Of a stretch of 64,000 nucleotides of DNA, positions 61,537 through 64,000 are shown in pieces; the first letter of the stretch is position 1, and every line of letters begins with the position of its first letter. The stretch is from Rhynchopus euleeides (Eukaryota > Euglenozoa > Diplonemea > Diplonemida > Diplonemidae), in the NCBI GenBank assembly GCA_963210315.1, contig OY723245.1:1129910-1193909 (forward strand), in the 5' to 3' direction. The notes under the pieces were generated by a model. It did no database searches and was not told where the DNA came from. It saw only the letters and a list, made by a program, of their open reading frames with translations. A program made the translations under genes and the position numbers.

Positions 61537-64000
61537 ATGTCCGGCTTGGTTACCTTCGCGGAAGCGTGCAAGCTGCAGGGTATCCCAGACGAGACTACGG
61601 GGAAGGTCGCGGGTGCGCTTCTCCGCAACGCAGGATGGCCGAAACCCGTAACGAGCCGGACCTCAAACGGCGTGCAGAAGATGTATTGCTTGGCAGATAT
61701 CCGTCGGCCCAATCCCCTCTCCTCCGAAGAGGCAATCCGGCAGTTGACTGCTTCGTCCCCGGGCCGCTGCTTCCCCGACGATGTCCTGATCGCTCCTCTG
61801 GGTGAGCCCGATGATCTCGCTGATCAGGCGGCGCTCCTCCCCCACCCCGAGGATGCGGATCCCGTCTCGCAGAGCGTGATCTCGGCGGTCACGCGGGGTC
61901 CTGCTGCTGCTGGCAACGACGAGCCTGATGAGCCTGAGGCGCCTCCGTCACCGACTCCCGTGCCGCCGAAACCTCTGCCTGCCGCGCTCCCACCGACGTC
62001 TCCGACGAGTCCCGCCGACGATGTCGACATTGGTTCTTCTGTGTGCAGTGACCCTGCCGACCTCGCCAGCCTCGATGACCTCGCCGACCTCGCCGACTCC
62101 GCCTGCCCCGTTGACTCCGCCTCCCACGCCAACACCGACTCCCCCGTTGCGACTGCGATGGACGCGTTGCGTGACGCTGTGGCTGCTGGTGAGGGGTGGT
62201 GCTGCATCAGCAGCGCCGAGTACCTGACTCTCCTGCGCTCCCTCTTGCCCGCAGGTGCGAAGGTGTCGGACACCGCCCTCTTCTCCCTGGTGAAGGAGAA
62301 CGCCGACTGCATGTCTTCTGCTCTGCATCCTCACGAGAAGGGTAGTGATACCCGGGGGATGAAGAAGAAGTACTGCATCGGAAATGCAGTGCCGGGACGG
62401 CCGTGCAGCCTCCACTTCGTCGGACAGGGCACGCCTCCGCCGGCCCCCGTGGGGCGCCCCTCCAAGACCCTCCCCGAGCGGGTCTTGCAGGTCAAGGCTT
62501 TGCAGAAGGCCTTGCTGAGGGCGAAGGACCGCATTGCGCAGCTGACGGAGGAGTTGGCTGCTGCGCACGAGGTTCTCGGGCGCAAGGGGGACATTGTTCT
62601 TCGTGGGGTGACGGGCCGGAAGTCCTGCACCGAGCCCTACCCCATGAAGGTGCTGCGGGCGCTGTTGGAGTTGCGGATGGCTGGCATCGGTCAGGAGTCG
62701 TCGCGCAGGGTGCTGCGCGACATCATCAAGCTCCTGAGCGATGGGGTGGAGATGCCGATCCCCTCTCGCTGGACGCTCCGCGAATTCGAGATCCCGAGCG
62801 GAGCGGCTTCCTTCGCCGTCTTCTTGGAGGATGTCGCGAGGACGCAGACCGGCGGAGGGGGCCTAGGCAAAGACCGGCAGAAGGCCACCCTCTCCCTCGC
62901 CCACGATGCCACCTCCTCCTTGGGCCGGAGTAGTGTCTCGCTGCACGTTGTCACCGCCCACGTCGCTGCAGACGAGAATCGCGTACGCGGGGCCTGCGCC
63001 TCCGCCCTCCCCCTGAAGAACGGGAAGGCTGCAGGGAAGACCTCCAACCTGCAGGCGGTCCGCCGCATAGTCTCCGCCCACAAGCTCCGTATTAGCAACG
63101 CCACCCTGAGCGACCATGCTAGCACGGAGGCGAAGGCGACCAGGGACGCGGGGGGCGCCATCGTCCACCTACGGTGCATGCACCATAAGGTTGGAGGCGC
63201 ACTGAAGTACGCAGTGCAGACGGCGGGGAAGGCCTTGATGATGTCTCATCGGGTCGACCCGGCAGCCAACGTTGCCAGCGTACTTGCAGTCCTCGACCCG
63301 ACAAACGGCCGGTCAACCGCCGGGGTCATTTTCGTGGATGCTGAGCTTGGGAAAGCACTTGACATGCGCTACCCCCGGGGCCTGGGGTTTGCCCGTGAGC
63401 GGGGGTCGAAGTGGCATGCCCGTCCTCAGCAGTGCTCCCGCCTCCTCAAGTTCTCCGCCTCCATCCTGGAGATGGTGAGAGAGGAGCGGTTCACCCCGAC
63501 TGCGACAGAGATCCTCACTCTTCTGGGGACCCCCACCGTCGCCGCCTACTGTGCAGCCTGCCATTTCATTGGCAGCCTGTACTTGAGGTTCCTCAACGAC
63601 CTCAAGCCCAGGCGGTTGAACGAGGAGACGGGCCGCCTCGAGGTCAACTTCGAGGCGGGATGGGGTGTGCTGAGGCCGCTGCACCTCCTCGCCCGCGACC
63701 TGAGCGCCGACTCCGCCGACAACGACTTCCCTGCCCTGCGGAAGCATTGGGGACAACCCCGCCACGGTGAGGAGGAGGTGGGGCGGGCTGAGGCGTTGGA
63801 GGTGGTGAAGGATCACCACGATGTATTTGCGGAGGTCTGGGTTCCCTGCATCCAGGGGTTTGCGAGCACATTGGCAAGGTTCATCGGCTACGATGAAGCT
63901 GCAATGGCGTCGGCATCACCCGAAGACCTCCCTTCGCTACCCTCCACACAAGACCTCGCAGAGTGTGTGGCTGGGAATGCATCGTTCTTGGCGCAGAGGG
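61537..64000 (+). CDS. RNase H-fold transposase-like protein (partial, runs off the end)
   Basis: The frame is open for 821 codons from the ATG at 61537 to the window end, with no stop and strong GC third-position bias. The N-terminal part (1-75) is compact and may bind DNA. Residues about 115-210 are Pro/Asp/Ala-rich and likely disordered. About 310-350 is a Lys/Glu/Leu coiled coil. The core has SLAHDATSSLGRSSVSLHVV (Asp457), TLSDHASTEAK (Asp526) and CMHHK (547-551). This arrangement matches the 'D-T ... D ... C--H' order of RNase H-type transposases and a related uncharacterised family in animal genomes. The third acidic residue is not identified and may lie beyond the window. A domesticated gene is possible given the intact frame. 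Assignment is by motif order only. Confidence 0.5.
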   Translation, partial: MSGLVTFAEACKLQGIPDETTGKVAGALLRNAGWPKPVTSRTSNGVQKMYCLADIRRPNPLSSEEAIRQLTASSPGRCFPDDVLIAPLGEPDDLADQAALLPHPEDADPVSQSVISAVTRGPAAAGNDEPDEPEAPPSPTPVPPKPLPAALPPTSPTSPADDVDIGSSVCSDPADLASLDDLADLADSACPVDSASHANTDSPVATAMDALRDAVAAGEGWCCISSAEYLTLLRSLLPAGAKVSDTALFSLVKENADCMSSALHPHEKGSDTRGMKKKYCIGNAVPGRPCSLHFVGQGTPPPAPVGRPSKTLPERVLQVKALQKALLRAKDRIAQLTEELAAAHEVLGRKGDIVLRGVTGRKSCTEPYPMKVLRALLELRMAGIGQESSRRVLRDIIKLLSDGVEMPIPSRWTLREFEIPSGAASFAVFLEDVARTQTGGGGLGKDRQKATLSLAHDATSSLGRSSVSLHVVTAHVAADENRVRGACASALPLKNGKAAGKTSNLQAVRRIVSAHKLRISNATLSDHASTEAKATRDAGGAIVHLRCMHHKVGGALKYAVQTAGKALMMSHRVDPAANVASVLAVLDPTNGRSTAGVIFVDAELGKALDMRYPRGLGFARERGSKWHARPQQCSRLLKFSASILEMVREERFTPTATEILTLLGTPTVAAYCAACHFIGSLYLRFLNDLKPRRLNEETGRLEVNFEAGWGVLRPLHLLARDLSADSADNDFPALRKHWGQPRHGEEEVGRAEALEVVKDHHDVFAEVWVPCIQGFASTLARFIGYDEAAMASASPEDLPSLPSTQDLAECVAGNASFLAQR

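Overview
The window reads as nuclear DNA of a single-celled eukaryote: GC-rich, gene-poor, and dominated by repeats and mobile elements. The supported host genes have long GC-rich frames with few or no introns. One has a normal GT-AG intron. Several starts sit a few tens of bases after a pyrimidine tract plus AG, as expected for spliced-leader trans-splicing. A membrane cyclase with a bacterial-type ligand-binding ectodomain also recalls Euglenozoa. A diplonemid-like organism is my best guess, but the sequence alone does not prove it.

Layout. 1-4.5 kb: no recognisable gene, short duplications only. 4.5-7.75 kb: two minus-strand host genes, an MMTAG2-like RNA-processing-type protein with one intron and a mitochondrial elongation factor Ts. 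7.9-16.3 kb: repeats, comprising a 1.15-kb inverted-repeat element, self-complementary TCGACAG arrays, GGATTT and A/T arrays, a 531-bp duplication and a 190-bp tandem family. 16.3-23.25 kb: a minus-strand retroelement whose long product joins a reverse transcriptase to two ubiquitin-protease-like domains and two zinc fingers. Its frame is broken by a 0.52-kb insertion and a one-base frameshift. 25.4-29.2 kb: a 467-bp duplication and a second inverted-repeat element with a short insertion inside one arm. 29.97-39.8 kb: a membrane-anchored multicopper oxidase and a BMP-kelch-transmembrane-cyclase receptor, both minus strand, sharing a 22-bp upstream motif. 40.8-61.37 kb: about 20.5 kb of minisatellite. 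Two arrays unrelated in sequence both have a 31-bp period and are separated by a 0.58-kb block present twice. 61.5 kb to the end: a plus-strand open frame of at least 821 codons resembling an RNase H-fold transposase.

The host genes share no obvious pathway. EF-Ts serves mitochondrial translation, the MMTAG2-like protein is probably nuclear, and the oxidase and cyclase are cell-surface or secretory proteins. The dominant theme is mobile DNA. At least three element types lie against or between long G tracts, the retroelement carries a well-conserved deubiquitinase domain, and the satellite block fills the interval between divergently oriented frames.
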